Origin: Corynebacterium suranareeae
Lineage (GTDB): Bacteria; Actinomycetota; Actinomycetes; Mycobacteriales; Mycobacteriaceae
Direction of reading: 5' to 3'
Length of the DNA: 64,000 bases
Assembly: GCF_002355155.1 (NCBI RefSeq)
Contig: NZ_AP017369.1
Span: 2,790,001 to 2,854,000, forward strand
The notes under the pieces are model-generated. The model searched no databases. It was not told the origin of the DNA and was given only the letters and a program-made list of their open reading frames with translations. Every line of letters begins with the position of its first letter. The first letter of the stretch is position 1. Both the position numbers and the translations under genes were made by a program. Below, one piece after another: positions 20,401-27,110 of the stretch.

Positions 20401-20428
20401 CCCCGAAGTTCCTGCTCAATTCGGTCAC
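11450..20428 (-). CDS. fasA: Type I fatty acid synthase, single chain
   Basis: A 2992-residue multi-domain synthase making acyl-CoA from acetyl- and malonyl-CoA, the precursors of membrane lipid and mycolic acids. Domains in order are: acetyltransferase (GHSQG, Ser129), enoyl reductase (from about 385, TELTGRTPMMLAGMTPTT), MaoC-like dehydratase (about 1170-1290, SGDRNPIHVSD), malonyl/palmitoyl transferase (about 1310-1700, GHSVGEYNAL), ACP region (about 1745-1900, phosphopantetheine serine expected in GVSSRRNQLLLDL), ketoreductase (VVTGGSPNSIA ... YGESKAALDA), and ketosynthase (Cys2639 in AACATAAVS, then KHDTSTNANDPNE and TLTGHAKGG). No phosphopantetheinyl transferase is fused at the end, which fits the separate acpS. 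The start is GTG with AAGGAG 11 bases upstream. The neighbouring FasR gene supports naming it fasA rather than the second synthase fasB. Confidence 0.96.
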   Translation of the reverse strand: MTELSRNFGASRLINRFGQEPFAFAFAGQGYDWLKTLRAAVAAGAGTNVGEIVERANALLAPVADDLIGTLPFGFDPVAWANDSEGPAFDTAQSAVSVPGIFVSQIATLDSLEAQRLDVDQAVSNIGHSQGVLGVHLLKDPTRADELVAIAQLIGAAITRTARMTGLIAQGDNMPMLAIAGITREQLRQAIDAACTDVPAEIRPVIGLRNSRDSYVLVGRPDDNARVVKAIEKMAAQDKKAIEDKLRGGAAFNPRISALNVQSAFHHPAMNMAVEQTVAWATTAGLDVELTREIAADVLVNPVDWVARVNEAYEAGARWFLDVGPDGGVVKLTASILEGRGADSFYVGDATGQAKIFDAGMAPELPVDYQEFAPRVEHVDGTPRLVTKFTELTGRTPMMLAGMTPTTVDPAIVAAAANGGHWAELAGGGQVTPEILETHIAQLTDMLEPGINAQFNSMFLDPYLWKMQIGGKRLVPKARANGAPIDGIVITAGIPEKDEAVALVKELMRDGFPWIAFKPGAIKQVDAVLAIAKEIPELPIIIQIEGGVAGGHHSWEDLDELLIATYGKVRALDNVVLCVGGGIGTAERAADYVTGSWSTSYGLPAMPVDGILVGTAAMATKEATTSQAVKELLVATQGSDGWVPAGGAKNGMASGRSQLGADIHEIDNSFAKAGRLLDEVAGDDAAVQARRDEIIDAIGKTAKVYFGDLGEMTYEQWLNRYLELSGPVDGQWVDPSWKVRFAQMLERAEARLIEQDHGQFEPSVTVEGGVDKLLAAYPNAATDLLTPADVAWFLSLCRTPGKPVNFVPVIDKDVRRWWRSDSLWQSHDDRYTADQVAIIPGVVAVAGITKANEPVAELLDRFVDATIERITEHDSRSRDIMGKVLSSPGTFWAGRNIPSVIHSLGDADKWSRSEFEAFHGPTGSNLVYEDAEHAMLTVPLAGSTAFGTTAELKIRFTSPIDALPSAVPLVTQEDAEAAMGELTRIAAGGTLATVNNGTATWETSLDAGVIADYNNVTAGYLPASVVPAHTAPDVLVGRAWPAVFAAVKSAIIPGTDSASVVEGMLSLVHLEHHIVLKADIPTDGALKVTATADEVVDTDLGRLVIVRAEIADAEGTLIATLAERFAIRGRKGNAVARTNTSALPTTVDTPRSARAVATVVAPESMRPFAVISGDRNPIHVSDVAGSLAGLPGVIVHGMWTSAIGELIAGAAFNDEQTQTPAAKIVEYTATMLAPVLPGEEIEFNVERSAVDNRPGMGEVRTVSATVNGNLVLTATAVVAAPSTFYAFPGQGIQSQGMGMEARRNSQAARAIWDRADAHTRSKLGFSIVEIVENNPREVTVAGEKFFHPDGVLYLTQFTQVGMATLGVAQIAEMREAHALNQRAYFAGHSVGEYNALAAYAGVLSLESVLEIVYRRGLTMHRLVDRDENGLSNYGLAALRPNKMGLTADNVFDYVASISQASGEFLEIVNYNLAGLQYAVAGTQAGLAALRADVEDRAPGQRAFIMIPGIDVPFHSSKLRDGVGAFREHLDSLIPAELDLDVLVGRYIPNLVARPFELTEEFVASMAEVVESTYVNEILADFAAASADRQKLARTLLIELLAWQFASPVRWIETQDLLIKGLEVERFVEVGVGSAPTLANMMGQTLRLPQYADATIEVLNIERDRPVVFATDEVVREVVAETPAEAPEAPVAETPAAPVAAPVVATGGPRPDDISFTPSDATEMLIAIWTKVRPDQMGATDSIETLVEGVSSRRNQLLLDLGVEFGLGAIDGAADAELGDLKVTVSKMAKGYKAFGPVLSDAAADALRRLTGPTGKRPGYIAERVTGTWELGQGWADHVVAEVVIGAREGASLRGGDLASLSPANPASAAELDSLIDAAVQAVASRNGVAVSLPSAGGAAGGVVDSAALGEFAEQVTGQDGVLAQAARTILTQLGLDKPATISLDDTAEEDLYELVSKELGSDWPRQVAPSFDENKVVLLDDRWASAREDLTRVALGELAATDIDVTGSGEAVAAQAEFFGLDDLAAQARDLGSLDYADDVAVVTGGSPNSIAAAVVEKLLAGGATVIATTSNLGHDRLEFYKDLYARSARGTAALWVVPANLSSFSDIDAIINWVGSEQTTTVNGASKLVKPTLVPTLLFPFAAPRVSGSMADAGPQAESQMRLLLWSVERLIAGLAPLGSASNVGHRLHVVIPGSPNRGRFGGDGAYGESKAALDAVVTRWNAEQAAWGANTSLVHAHIGWVRGTGLMGGNDPLVKAAEEAGVETYSTQEIAEKLLSQATSDVREQAASAPITVDFTGGLGESDLNLAEMARAEAAKAANAPVVETPRTVAALPTPYRPVVQTTPDFAGQVTQDLDEMVVIVGAGELGPLGSARTRFDAELNGSLTAAGVIELAWTMGLIHWDEDPKPGWYDDSDEAVAEEDIFDRYHDEVMARVGVRKYNDMPEYGMIDNFAPELTTVYLDHDLTFNVGSREEALTYVDSEPELTFASFDEAAGEWKVTRKAGSAIRVPRRMAMTRFVGGQVPKDFNPAVWGIPADMVDNLDTVALWNIVCTVDAFLSAGFTPAELLAAVHPARVSSTQGTGMGGMESLRGIYVDRILAEPRANDVLQEALPNVVAAHVMQSYVGGYGQMIHPVAACATAAVSVEEALDKIRIGKSDFVVAGGFDALSVEGITGFGDMAATADSAEMEGKGIEHRFFSRANDRRRGGFIESEGGGTVLLARASLAADLGLPVLGVIGFAESFADGAHTSIPAPGLGALGAARDGVESRLAVALRSVGVAADEISIISKHDTSTNANDPNESDLHERIASAIGRADGNPMYVISQKTLTGHAKGGAAAFQMIGLTQVLRSGLVPANRALDCVDPVLAKHSHLVWLRKPLDLRVKAPKAGLVTSLGFGHVSALVAIVHPDAFYEAVRVARGAEAADAWRASAIAREEAGLRTIVAGMHGGVLYERPVERNLGVHGDAAKEVEASVLLDSRARLVDGVLRAEG

Positions 20429-20460
20429 GTGAGAACTCGCTCCTTGTATAACTCAGCCGG

Positions 20461-20481
20461 GATGAACACGTCGTGCGAATC
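20461..20481. promoter_or_regulatory. Palindrome upstream of fasA, candidate FasR operator
   Basis: The pattern GATnnnCACGnCGTGnnnATC is a symmetric 21-bp element ending 33 bases upstream of the fasA start codon. A TetR regulator such as FasR would be expected to bind a palindrome here. I cannot confirm that this is the published FasR site. Confidence 0.35.
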
Positions 20482-20708
20482 CTGACCGGAAGTTTCGGTT
20501 ATTACACTTTTAAAGAAAATGGCACGCCTGTGAACCACCAGGGTGACATTGGATAGAAAACAATATGCCACAAATCATGAGGAAAACGTCATCTTTTGCG
20601 GGCGTGGCATTTTCCGCTTCTCTTATCGTGCCATTTATCCCCTTGCAAACAAAACTTTCATGCCCCTAAAAACCTCAGCAGCACACTAGGGAAACACGCA
20701 GGTTAGAA

Positions 20709-20918
20709 CTAGCCCAACAGGTCTGAAACCATGGCCCGAGCAGCCTCCAGCCGAGCACTCTTATTGTGTTGTTGTTCACCTTCTGTTTGCTTGAGGGAAA
20801 TTCTCACACCTTCCATTGGAAGGAACACTTGGCAGGCATGATCCGGTATAACCTCAGCTTCAGCAACAATGCCTCGTTCATCCATCCAGGCATCAAAATC
20901 CCGTGAAATACTCACCAC
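20709..20918 (-). CDS. Small protein coupled to the PucR-type regulator
   Basis: A 69-residue soluble protein, rich in acidic residues, with no motif that I recognise. Its ATG lies inside the last codons of the upstream regulator gene (7-base overlap). That is strong evidence for co-transcription and translational coupling. The single cysteine and the alternating hydrophobic pattern (VAEAEVIPDHACQVFLPMEG) suggest a small beta-rich fold. Function is unknown; it may be a partner of the regulator. Confidence 0.6.
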   Translation of the reverse strand: MVSISRDFDAWMDERGIVAEAEVIPDHACQVFLPMEGVRISLKQTEGEQQHNKSARLEAARAMVSDLLG

Positions 20919-22102
20919 TGACCATCCCTTCCCAACACTTCCAAAGCCCAGGACACCTCGATGATAGTTGAGGCATCTTCCAAATAGCAGCCTGTTAATT
21001 CTTCAAAACGCCGCAACCGATAGCGCAGCGTATTCACATGGACCGGAATGCTGCGTGCAGCTGCAGGAATATTCATCTGGTTCCCCAAATACGCACGCAA
21101 AGACTCAACTATCTCATGAGCGAACTCCCCTGACTCTTTCAACGGCTCAATGTATTTCTGCACAAGAATTTCACTGACCCGGGGATTTGAGTGGATAGCC
21201 AACTTCCACGACAAATCCTGCGCCGTTGACACCGAGTTGAGCCCCAAGTTATTCGCTGCCTTTAAAACAAGCGATGCATCTTCATAGGAATCAGCCAGCC
21301 GAGACAACACCTCTGCCCTACCCAGCCCGACAGCAAAACCGGGACCTTCGACGCTGGTTTTTGGCTCACCAATGACAATCCCCACGATCACACTGGGCTG
21401 CACCGACGTTAAAACCCTCACCCCAGCGTGCTTCGCCCACTTTCCAATCTGCCCCTCTGCATGCGCATGATCAGAAGATGCCGCAGCCAGTGCTCGAAGA
21501 GGAGTTACAGAGGGCACGTCATACATCGCAGCACCCCACAGCAATTCCGACATAGCAGAGCCCTGCGACACGGCCTTACCAATCCACTCTGAGCGTCTCA
21601 CAGAATCAGCAATCGCCTGCGCGACCTCATGATCGCGGTACACGCTGGTTGCTCTGGTGGAAAAGGCATCATTGACCGCCCACATCAAGGTGGACCACCG
21701 CAGCATCCTGCCGGGATCAATATTGTATTCCGGCCCCAACTGCACCAAATGCTCCAGAATTTCCCCCAGGGACATTCTAAAACCATGCAGCACGCTACCC
21801 AGGGGCACGTTTTGCGCTATGCGTTCGTCGGCAAGCATTAAAGCCTCAGGCAAATTTGCCGCTTCAGGCTCGGTGCCCGCGTTAATCACGCGAATAATCA
21901 AGGCCATATTGCGTATCGACGATTGCCTCACCGATTCCGCATCCACCCCTTCATAGCCCGGGATTTCAGCCAGCAATTTCGTGGCAGTGCGCTTCGCGAT
22001 ATCCGGTGCATCAGCCTCGAGCCGAGCAAGCAATTCTTGCCACCGCTCGGCCCGCACATCCGCTACAGATCCATCCGAGGTGACGGAACTAACATTCTCC
22101 AT
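20912..22102 (-). CDS. PucR-family transcriptional regulator
   Basis: A 396-residue regulator with the C-terminal PucR/CdaR helix-turn-helix (IPAAARSIPVHVNTLRYRLR at about residues 345-365). The preceding sensor region (about 20-300) resembles RsbR-type N-terminal and GGDEF-like domains of this family. Such proteins typically respond to small metabolites. No adjacent metabolic operon shows the target. The small 69-residue gene overlaps its end. It is transcribed divergently from mepA, with about 175 bases between the two starts. Confidence 0.85.
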   Translation of the reverse strand: MENVSSVTSDGSVADVRAERWQELLARLEADAPDIAKRTATKLLAEIPGYEGVDAESVRQSSIRNMALIIRVINAGTEPEAANLPEALMLADERIAQNVPLGSVLHGFRMSLGEILEHLVQLGPEYNIDPGRMLRWSTLMWAVNDAFSTRATSVYRDHEVAQAIADSVRRSEWIGKAVSQGSAMSELLWGAAMYDVPSVTPLRALAAASSDHAHAEGQIGKWAKHAGVRVLTSVQPSVIVGIVIGEPKTSVEGPGFAVGLGRAEVLSRLADSYEDASLVLKAANNLGLNSVSTAQDLSWKLAIHSNPRVSEILVQKYIEPLKESGEFAHEIVESLRAYLGNQMNIPAAARSIPVHVNTLRYRLRRFEELTGCYLEDASTIIEVSWALEVLGRDGQW

Positions 22103-22278
22103 GGAATCCCAGGGTAGCGGGGATCATTGCACCATGCGACACCCTTACCATGACCCATTTGATAGCACGAAAACTTGTCGAACATCGGGGGTACCCCCTA
22201 TCGTTGTCACAACTTGATAACGGACTGGTTAATAAATGGCCAAACTAAGCCGTTTTAGCCTCCACGAAAAGGATTCTC

Positions 22279-22839
22279 ATGCTAAACATCGCACGCAACC
22301 GCACCATGAAGCGTCGACTAGCAATCGCTGCTATCGTCGCCGGCGCTGCTACCGCCGCTACCGTGGCACCAGCATCCGCGCAAACTGACTTTTCAGCACT
22401 ATCCTCCGGTGTAACCAACGCAGTCAACAACACCGTCGCAGAAGTCACCGGCACCACCGTTGCCCGCCCCGCAAACGGAACCTTCACATCCGGATTCGGC
22501 CCACGCTGGGGAACCTTCCACAACGGCATCGACATCGCCAACGCCATCGGCACCCCAATCTACGCCGTCATGGATGGCACTGTGATCAGCTCCGGCCCAG
22601 CATCCGGATACGGCCAATGGATCCGCATCCAACACGACGACGGATCCATCTCCATCTACGGACACATGGAATACCTTTACGTCTCCGTCGGCGAACGCGT
22701 AAGCGCTGGACAAGAAATCGCAGGAATGGGCAACCAAGGATTCTCCACCGGATCCCACCTCCACTTCGAGATCCACCCAGATGGCGTCACCCCAGTTGAT
22801 CCACAAGCATGGCTGGCAAACCACGGCATCTACGTTTAA
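22279..22839 (+). CDS. mepA: Secreted M23-family metallopeptidase
   Basis: An exported cell-wall peptidase of 186 residues. A signal peptide ends at PASA-QT (about residue 35). A short linker is followed by the M23 (LytM) domain with the zinc-ligand motifs HNGIDIA and HLHFEIH. In C. glutamicum the small secreted peptidase gene at this map position is mepA, known as a target of the MtrA-MtrB two-component system. AAAGGA lies 6 bases before the ATG. The upstream region contains TAAC/GTTA-type short direct repeats that could be MtrA sites, but the motif is too loose to call. Codon choice is strongly C-ending, suggesting high expression. Confidence 0.9.
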   Translation: MLNIARNRTMKRRLAIAAIVAGAATAATVAPASAQTDFSALSSGVTNAVNNTVAEVTGTTVARPANGTFTSGFGPRWGTFHNGIDIANAIGTPIYAVMDGTVISSGPASGYGQWIRIQHDDGSISIYGHMEYLYVSVGERVSAGQEIAGMGNQGFSTGSHLHFEIHPDGVTPVDPQAWLANHGIYV

Positions 22840-22870
22840 TCAAGCTTTGCTTTCACAATTTTGCCGCCAC

Positions 22871-22976
22871 CATTTACAGGCTGTTTAAGCGGTCGAACAT
22901 TCCGCATGAGTGTTTGTATCAATCAGGGTCTGTGAGGGGTTGAGAGGCGAATCTGTGAGGTCGCTTTTTCTGGGCT
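22871..22976 (+). repeat. Dispersed intergenic repeat, copy 1
   Basis: About 100 bases that align, with gaps, to 35873-35977. Shared blocks are TTTAAGCG, ATGAGTrTTTGTAT and TCTGTGAGG followed by a CTTTTT run. It lies in the convergent region after mepA. No coding potential is seen. Confidence 0.6.
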
Positions 22977-23008
22977 CAAGATCAGTTTTTGCAGCTGACT
23001 TCTTCTAG

Positions 23009-23045
23009 CGACCAAGAATGCTTATGTCAGACCGCATTTTGGTCG
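23009..23045. repeat. Intergenic hairpin
   Basis: CGACCAAGAATGC pairs with GCATTTTGGTCG (one mismatch or bulge). It lies between the convergent mepA and CPBP genes, so it may serve as a terminator or belong to the local repeat mosaic. Confidence 0.5.
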
Positions 23046-23082
23046 TATGTGCCGGTATCCGGGTCAGCAAACTTGCACTTGA

Positions 23083-23128
23083 GACCAAGGATCGTTGGTC
23101 TCCCTATGGATTTGGTCGAATATGACGG
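23083..23128 (+). repeat. Dispersed 46-bp repeat, copy 1
   Basis: An 11-base block and a 25-base block flank a 10-base spacer. Both blocks recur exactly, inverted and at the same spacing, at 41526-41571, while the spacer differs. The 11-base block is also half of a local hairpin, GAGACCAA/TTGGTCTC (23081-23102). Confidence 0.8.
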
Positions 23129-23182
23129 TTTCGAATGGTTGCCCCAACCAGATCGCTAAAAATGATCGTTGCCTGGATTCAT

Positions 23183-24040
23183 TTAAGAACTAGCAAGTTT
23201 AAGGTGTCGACGCCGGTAATCAATCATGACCACTACAGCCATGAAGATATCCAAGATCACTGTAATAATGGCAATCATCCAACTTGATGCCGTGTTGTTC
23301 AGGTCTGCAAGGCCAAACGATCCCAGAATGAAGATCAACATGTTGTTGGCGATATGAAGTCCAGTTGTCGCTTCAATTCCTCCGGTGTACCACACAGTTA
23401 TTCCCGCACTCAGCGCGAAAACACCAATGGAAATTAAGCCGGGAAGCTCATAATCGTGTCCCCACACAAAAAACGGCATTGGGGCAAGAATGGGCAGCAC
23501 CGGAGATTTGAAGAAGGTTCCCACGAGCTGCCCCAGATAGGATCTAAAAATTAGTTCCTCAGCCCAACACTGAACTGGTATCAGCACCAATGCAATGCAC
23601 AAAATCCATAGTCCTTGGGTTGTGATCGTGAATCGGGCTTCGTCATCAAAAATTGCGAACAACACATTGCCTGGGAGTAAAACCACCACTCCGACTCCCA
23701 ATGCCCGCCACATAATTGGCCATCGGAATTTCGCTTCAGATGAAAAGAGCGAACCTAGTGGCCTGCCTTTAGCTAGTTTCACACCAATCAAAATTGGTAC
23801 CGCCAGTACGCTGATAAGCCCTAAAGAAAAAGCTAGATCTACTGGCTTATTCATATTTAGCTCTTCATTGAGCATGGGTAGTCCCCACCGAAGTTCGACA
23901 ATGACGGCCACAATGAAGACAAAAGCAATAAGTACTATTGCGGCAACCACCATGAGCAAAAGTTCACGAAGCAAAGCCCACAATCGAGATCTGCGTTTGG
24001 GATTAAATCTTGCTACCTGCCTAAAAAATGAATGACTCAT
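23183..24040 (-). CDS. CPBP-family intramembrane metalloprotease
   Basis: A 285-residue membrane protein with about eight hydrophobic segments. It carries the CPBP/CAAX-protease motifs: EELIFRSYLG (the paired glutamates and arginine), FFVWGHD, and a later LHIANNM. Family members process prenylated proteins or peptides and include bacteriocin self-immunity proteins. It is divergent from the two-component system at 24141, with about 100 bases between them for both promoters. Together they look like a small regulated stress or peptide-response unit; this is inference. Confidence 0.85.
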   Translation of the reverse strand: MSHSFFRQVARFNPKRRSRLWALLRELLLMVVAAIVLIAFVFIVAVIVELRWGLPMLNEELNMNKPVDLAFSLGLISVLAVPILIGVKLAKGRPLGSLFSSEAKFRWPIMWRALGVGVVVLLPGNVLFAIFDDEARFTITTQGLWILCIALVLIPVQCWAEELIFRSYLGQLVGTFFKSPVLPILAPMPFFVWGHDYELPGLISIGVFALSAGITVWYTGGIEATTGLHIANNMLIFILGSFGLADLNNTASSWMIAIITVILDIFMAVVVMIDYRRRHLKLASS

Positions 24041-24140
24041 GCAACTTACTGTGCTTGCCTTCTAACACCTCCGGTATCAGGCATAAGGCCAAAGGATTTG
24101 TACTTTCGGCCGACACCGCCTTGCCACAGTGGTTGCTAGC

Positions 24141-25268
24141 ATGACGACTGTGTATCAATTAGGCGGCAAATCCAAATTCTGGATCGTAGTGGCGTGCTGG
24201 ATCTTTGGATTAGTGGCTACTCTTTTACTCACACCTGACATATTCGATTGGCAAGATTTAGACAAAGTTTCAGACGATTTCCTATCGGCACGCATCGCTT
24301 ACCTACTCCTACATTTAGCCATCGGACTAATCGCATTGGCGTTGCTTCCCTTTGCGCTTTCTCACCAAAGTCATGCCGTTATCATCACGCTGACTATTTT
24401 CGTTGGCAGTTTTTCCATGCTGGGGTTGGGTGCAGGTTTAGTAGTGTTCTTCATCAGCGTGTCTTCACTTGAGCTGTGGCCAAGTATTCGCGCCGTTGTT
24501 GCAGCTAGTTTGGCGGGACTTGCTGATCTTATTCTTCTTCCGGGAGAGCAATTCCAACTCTGGAGTCCATTGGGAATCTTAGTTGTGATTGGGGTGGCGT
24601 TTGTGCCTGCAAGAAGGTGGGGGCGGCGTCGAAAAGCAATAGAAGCCCGGCAGGCTGACATCCGCAGCGCAGAACGTTTAAGAATAGCCCGCGACATGCA
24701 CGACACCTTATCGCACAGGCTAAGCCTGATCGGTGTCTATGCAGGGGCGCTCGAAGTTCGCAAAGATCTTGACCCGGAAACCCAACAGCAGCAAATCAAA
24801 CAAATTCGAATTCAAGCAGAAGACGCAGTCACTGATTTGCGACGCACACTGAAACTACTTCGAGAAGAACCAACAACAACTGACCCTCGCGCAGGGATCG
24901 ACGTACTTATTGATCAAGCTCGAGCTGCAGGAAGCGACATCACGCTGAAATATGTCCATATTAAAGGAGAAGATCTTAACTCTTTAGACACCATGGCAAG
25001 CCACTGTGTGTACCGCACCGTCCAAGAGGCACTAACCAATGCGCGCAAACATGCATCAGACTCACCGATCAAGATCCTCATCCAAGCCGATGATGCCAAG
25101 CTACACATCCACATTGTTACCCTAAATCCCGGAGCCACGACCCATTTAGCAAAAGGATCCGGTCTCATTGGACTTGCCGAACGAGCAGAGCTGGCCGGAG
25201 GAACCCTCATGATCCACAGCTCGCCAGACTTTCACGTCCACCTTCAACTCCCTTGGAAAACCACATGA
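24141..25268 (+). CDS. Sensor histidine kinase, HisKA_3 type
   Basis: A 375-residue membrane sensor kinase. About five transmembrane helices fill the first 155 residues with almost no extracellular loop, so it probably senses within the membrane. The phospho-acceptor His187 is in RIARDMHDTLSHRLSLIG. The ATPase domain has VQEALTNARKHA and GSGLIGLAERAELAGG. I prefer the ATG at 24141 over a GTG at 24129; neither has a clear ribosome binding site. It overlaps the response regulator by 4 bases (ATGA). The layout resembles LiaS/DesK-type sensors, which respond to envelope stress. Confidence 0.9.
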   Translation: MTTVYQLGGKSKFWIVVACWIFGLVATLLLTPDIFDWQDLDKVSDDFLSARIAYLLLHLAIGLIALALLPFALSHQSHAVIITLTIFVGSFSMLGLGAGLVVFFISVSSLELWPSIRAVVAASLAGLADLILLPGEQFQLWSPLGILVVIGVAFVPARRWGRRRKAIEARQADIRSAERLRIARDMHDTLSHRLSLIGVYAGALEVRKDLDPETQQQQIKQIRIQAEDAVTDLRRTLKLLREEPTTTDPRAGIDVLIDQARAAGSDITLKYVHIKGEDLNSLDTMASHCVYRTVQEALTNARKHASDSPIKILIQADDAKLHIHIVTLNPGATTHLAKGSGLIGLAERAELAGGTLMIHSSPDFHVHLQLPWKTT

Positions 25269-25894
25269 TCTCTGTACTTATCGTTGATGATGAACCACTC
25301 ATGCGCGCAGGCATTACCCTCATCGTGGAATCTGACCCCACTATTAAAGTCACAGCGGAAGCTGAAAATGGTCGTGAAGCACTAGAACAACTGACAATTC
25401 ATAACATTGATGTTGTATTACTAGATATCCGCATGCCCGTGATGGACGGATTGGAAACATTAAAAACCATCAGCGAAGAAGTGTCCCCACCCGCAGTAAT
25501 CATGCTCACCGCAACTGAAACTGATGAATCCATCGTGACATCACTATCACTCGGGGCTCTCGGGTTTTTGCTAAAAACAACACCACCAGCCGCACTTATT
25601 TCTTCCATCCATAGCGCAGCTACATCTCAACCTGTCTTAAGCCAGGAAGTAATCAGCAATCTTTTAGAGCTGCACCACGTGCCACAACCAACAGCTTTGG
25701 ATTCACTAAGCCCCCGAGAACACGACATCACACGGCTGATTGCACGAGGACTCACCAACGAGGAAATATGCCACCAACTGTTCCTCTCGCTCTCCACCGT
25801 GAAAACTCACATCGGGCGAATAATGAACAAGCTGAAAGTAAGCAACCGAGTACAAATCGCTGTCACTTACGTTAATTCCACAAGACGGGGATAA
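25265..25894 (+). CDS. NarL/LuxR-type response regulator
   Basis: A 209-residue response regulator. The receiver domain has the acidic pair in VDDEPLM and the phospho-acceptor Asp54 in LLDIRMPVMDG. The C-terminal LuxR-type helix-turn-helix (about 145-205) contains LSPREHDITRLIARGLTNEE and STVKTHIGRIMNKL. Translation is coupled to the kinase through the ATGA overlap, and a strong hairpin follows immediately. It likely controls its own operon and/or the divergent CPBP protease gene. Which of the named C. glutamicum two-component systems it belongs to is not clear to me. Confidence 0.92.
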   Translation: MISVLIVDDEPLMRAGITLIVESDPTIKVTAEAENGREALEQLTIHNIDVVLLDIRMPVMDGLETLKTISEEVSPPAVIMLTATETDESIVTSLSLGALGFLLKTTPPAALISSIHSAATSQPVLSQEVISNLLELHHVPQPTALDSLSPREHDITRLIARGLTNEEICHQLFLSLSTVKTHIGRIMNKLKVSNRVQIAVTYVNSTRRG

Positions 25895-25897
25895 AAA

Positions 25898-25940
25898 AGA
25901 AACTGTAGGTCATCTTTATTGATGACCTACAGTTTCTATT
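25898..25940. terminator. Bidirectional terminator between the response regulator and tRNA-Leu
   Basis: A perfect 17-bp stem (25898-25914 with 25921-25937) and a 6-base loop are flanked by an A-run on the left and a T-rich stretch on the right. It can end transcripts of both the response regulator gene and the convergent tRNA gene. Confidence 0.85.
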
Positions 25941-25942
25941 TG

Positions 25943-26024
<82 letters not shown>

Positions 26025-26135
26025 TTGGTGCGGGTTTTACTATACATGGAGAAGGGTAAAAATTACTAATGCGGGTGACCAACTACACCGTGAAAAAATT
26101 CGCTTCTGGTAAATCAGCAGGTAGAATAGCAATCT

Positions 26136-26600
26136 ATGAGCAAGCCAGGGCCAGCCGGGGTTAAAGAAAAGAAGACCGTCAAGTTAAGTCACATTGTCTT
26201 TCTTCTCATTTGTTTCATCGCAGCTTGCGCATTGGCATGGTGGCAGTGGTCTAGATTTCAGTCCGGATCTGGAACTTTCCAAAACTTAGGTTATGCCTTC
26301 CAGTGGCCACTCATCGGTGGATTCCTCATCTATGCATACCGTAAGTATTTACAGTATGAGAATGAGTCCATTGAGTTAGAAAACATGGAAGCCAAAATGA
26401 TGGCGGAGCAAGGCAAAACACCAGTTGCGCAATCAGAGCAGGAAGATAGCTTCGTTCAGCTCTCTCACCGTCCGAGCTTGGTGGAAGATGACAGTGTCAA
26501 GGAAATCGACGAATCCTTCCTGCCGTCTCGCCCGACAATGGATGTGGAAGAATTCAACAGGTTGAATGATCCGCATGCACGGAGACGTCGAAAAGCCTAA
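26136..26600 (+). CDS. LprD-like membrane protein
   Basis: A 154-residue protein with two N-terminal hydrophobic segments (about 20-40 and 52-68). The conserved patch WWQWSRFQSGSGTFQNLGYA and then QWPLIGGFLIYAYRKY matches mycobacterial Rv1343c (LprD) as I recall it. A lipobox-like IAAC lies inside the first hydrophobic stretch. The C-terminal half is acidic and ends in a basic RRRRKA tail. Its position next to the DUF3817, rdgB and rph genes matches the mycobacterial order. Function is unknown. Confidence 0.8.
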   Translation: MSKPGPAGVKEKKTVKLSHIVFLLICFIAACALAWWQWSRFQSGSGTFQNLGYAFQWPLIGGFLIYAYRKYLQYENESIELENMEAKMMAEQGKTPVAQSEQEDSFVQLSHRPSLVEDDSVKEIDESFLPSRPTMDVEEFNRLNDPHARRRRKA

Positions 26601-26680
26601 ACCTGGAACTTTTCCGGGCCCGCGCCCGACTGCTTTGCTGAAGCCCTATCCCGCTATTTTATTTTTGAAGGAAGAGTTGC

Positions 26681-27037
26681 GTGTCTACCACCACCCCAAT
26701 CCACCCCGAGCGTAAGAAACGCGTTCGTCAGGCCCTCACCATGTTCTCCATCGCTGCGTGGGTGACTGGTGTGTTTTTGCTGGCGCTGGTGGCGGAGATG
26801 ATCATGAAGTACATAATTGGCATGGATCTTCCTGAGTGGGCACGATTCGTTCCGATTGCACATGGATGGGTTTACATTGTTTTCTTGATGACCACCCTGA
26901 ACCTGGGTCTGAAGGCGCGTTGGAATCCGACTCGTTGGGTGACCACCGCTATCGCAGGTGTGGTTCCGCTGCTGTCGTTTTTTGTTGAGCACAACCGCCG
27001 CAAGGAAGTTACTCAGACATTCCAGCTGAACTCATAG
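26681..27037 (+). CDS. DUF3817 membrane protein
   Basis: A 118-residue protein with three predicted transmembrane helices, typical of DUF3817 (MdpB-like) proteins. A basic N-terminus (PERKKRVRQALT) is followed by helices with WVTGVFLLALVAEMIMKYI, then the conserved HGWVYIVFLMTTLNLG. The start is GTG with GAAGGAAGAG just upstream. The family occurs next to rdgB and rph in mycobacteria (Rv1342c). No function is known. A strong terminator separates it from the convergent rdgB. Confidence 0.85.
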   Translation: MSTTTPIHPERKKRVRQALTMFSIAAWVTGVFLLALVAEMIMKYIIGMDLPEWARFVPIAHGWVYIVFLMTTLNLGLKARWNPTRWVTTAIAGVVPLLSFFVEHNRRKEVTQTFQLNS

Positions 27038-27049
27038 TTAAATACACAA

Positions 27050-27100
27050 AACCTCCCCGTCCGATCACTGCGTGTGATCTGGCGGGGGGGTTTTAGTTTT
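27050..27100. terminator. Bidirectional terminator between DUF3817 gene and rdgB
   Basis: CCTCCCCG and GATCA pair with TGATC and CGGGGGGG around a small loop. TTTTAGTTTT follows on the plus side and an A-rich run precedes it. Confidence 0.8.
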
Positions 27101-27110
27101 CCTTAAGGCC

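Noticed and set aside
22190..22250. MtrA-type direct repeats upstream of mepA
   Set aside because: Words like TTGTCACAAC and TTGATAACGG fit loosely, but the published motif is too degenerate for me to call a site by eye.
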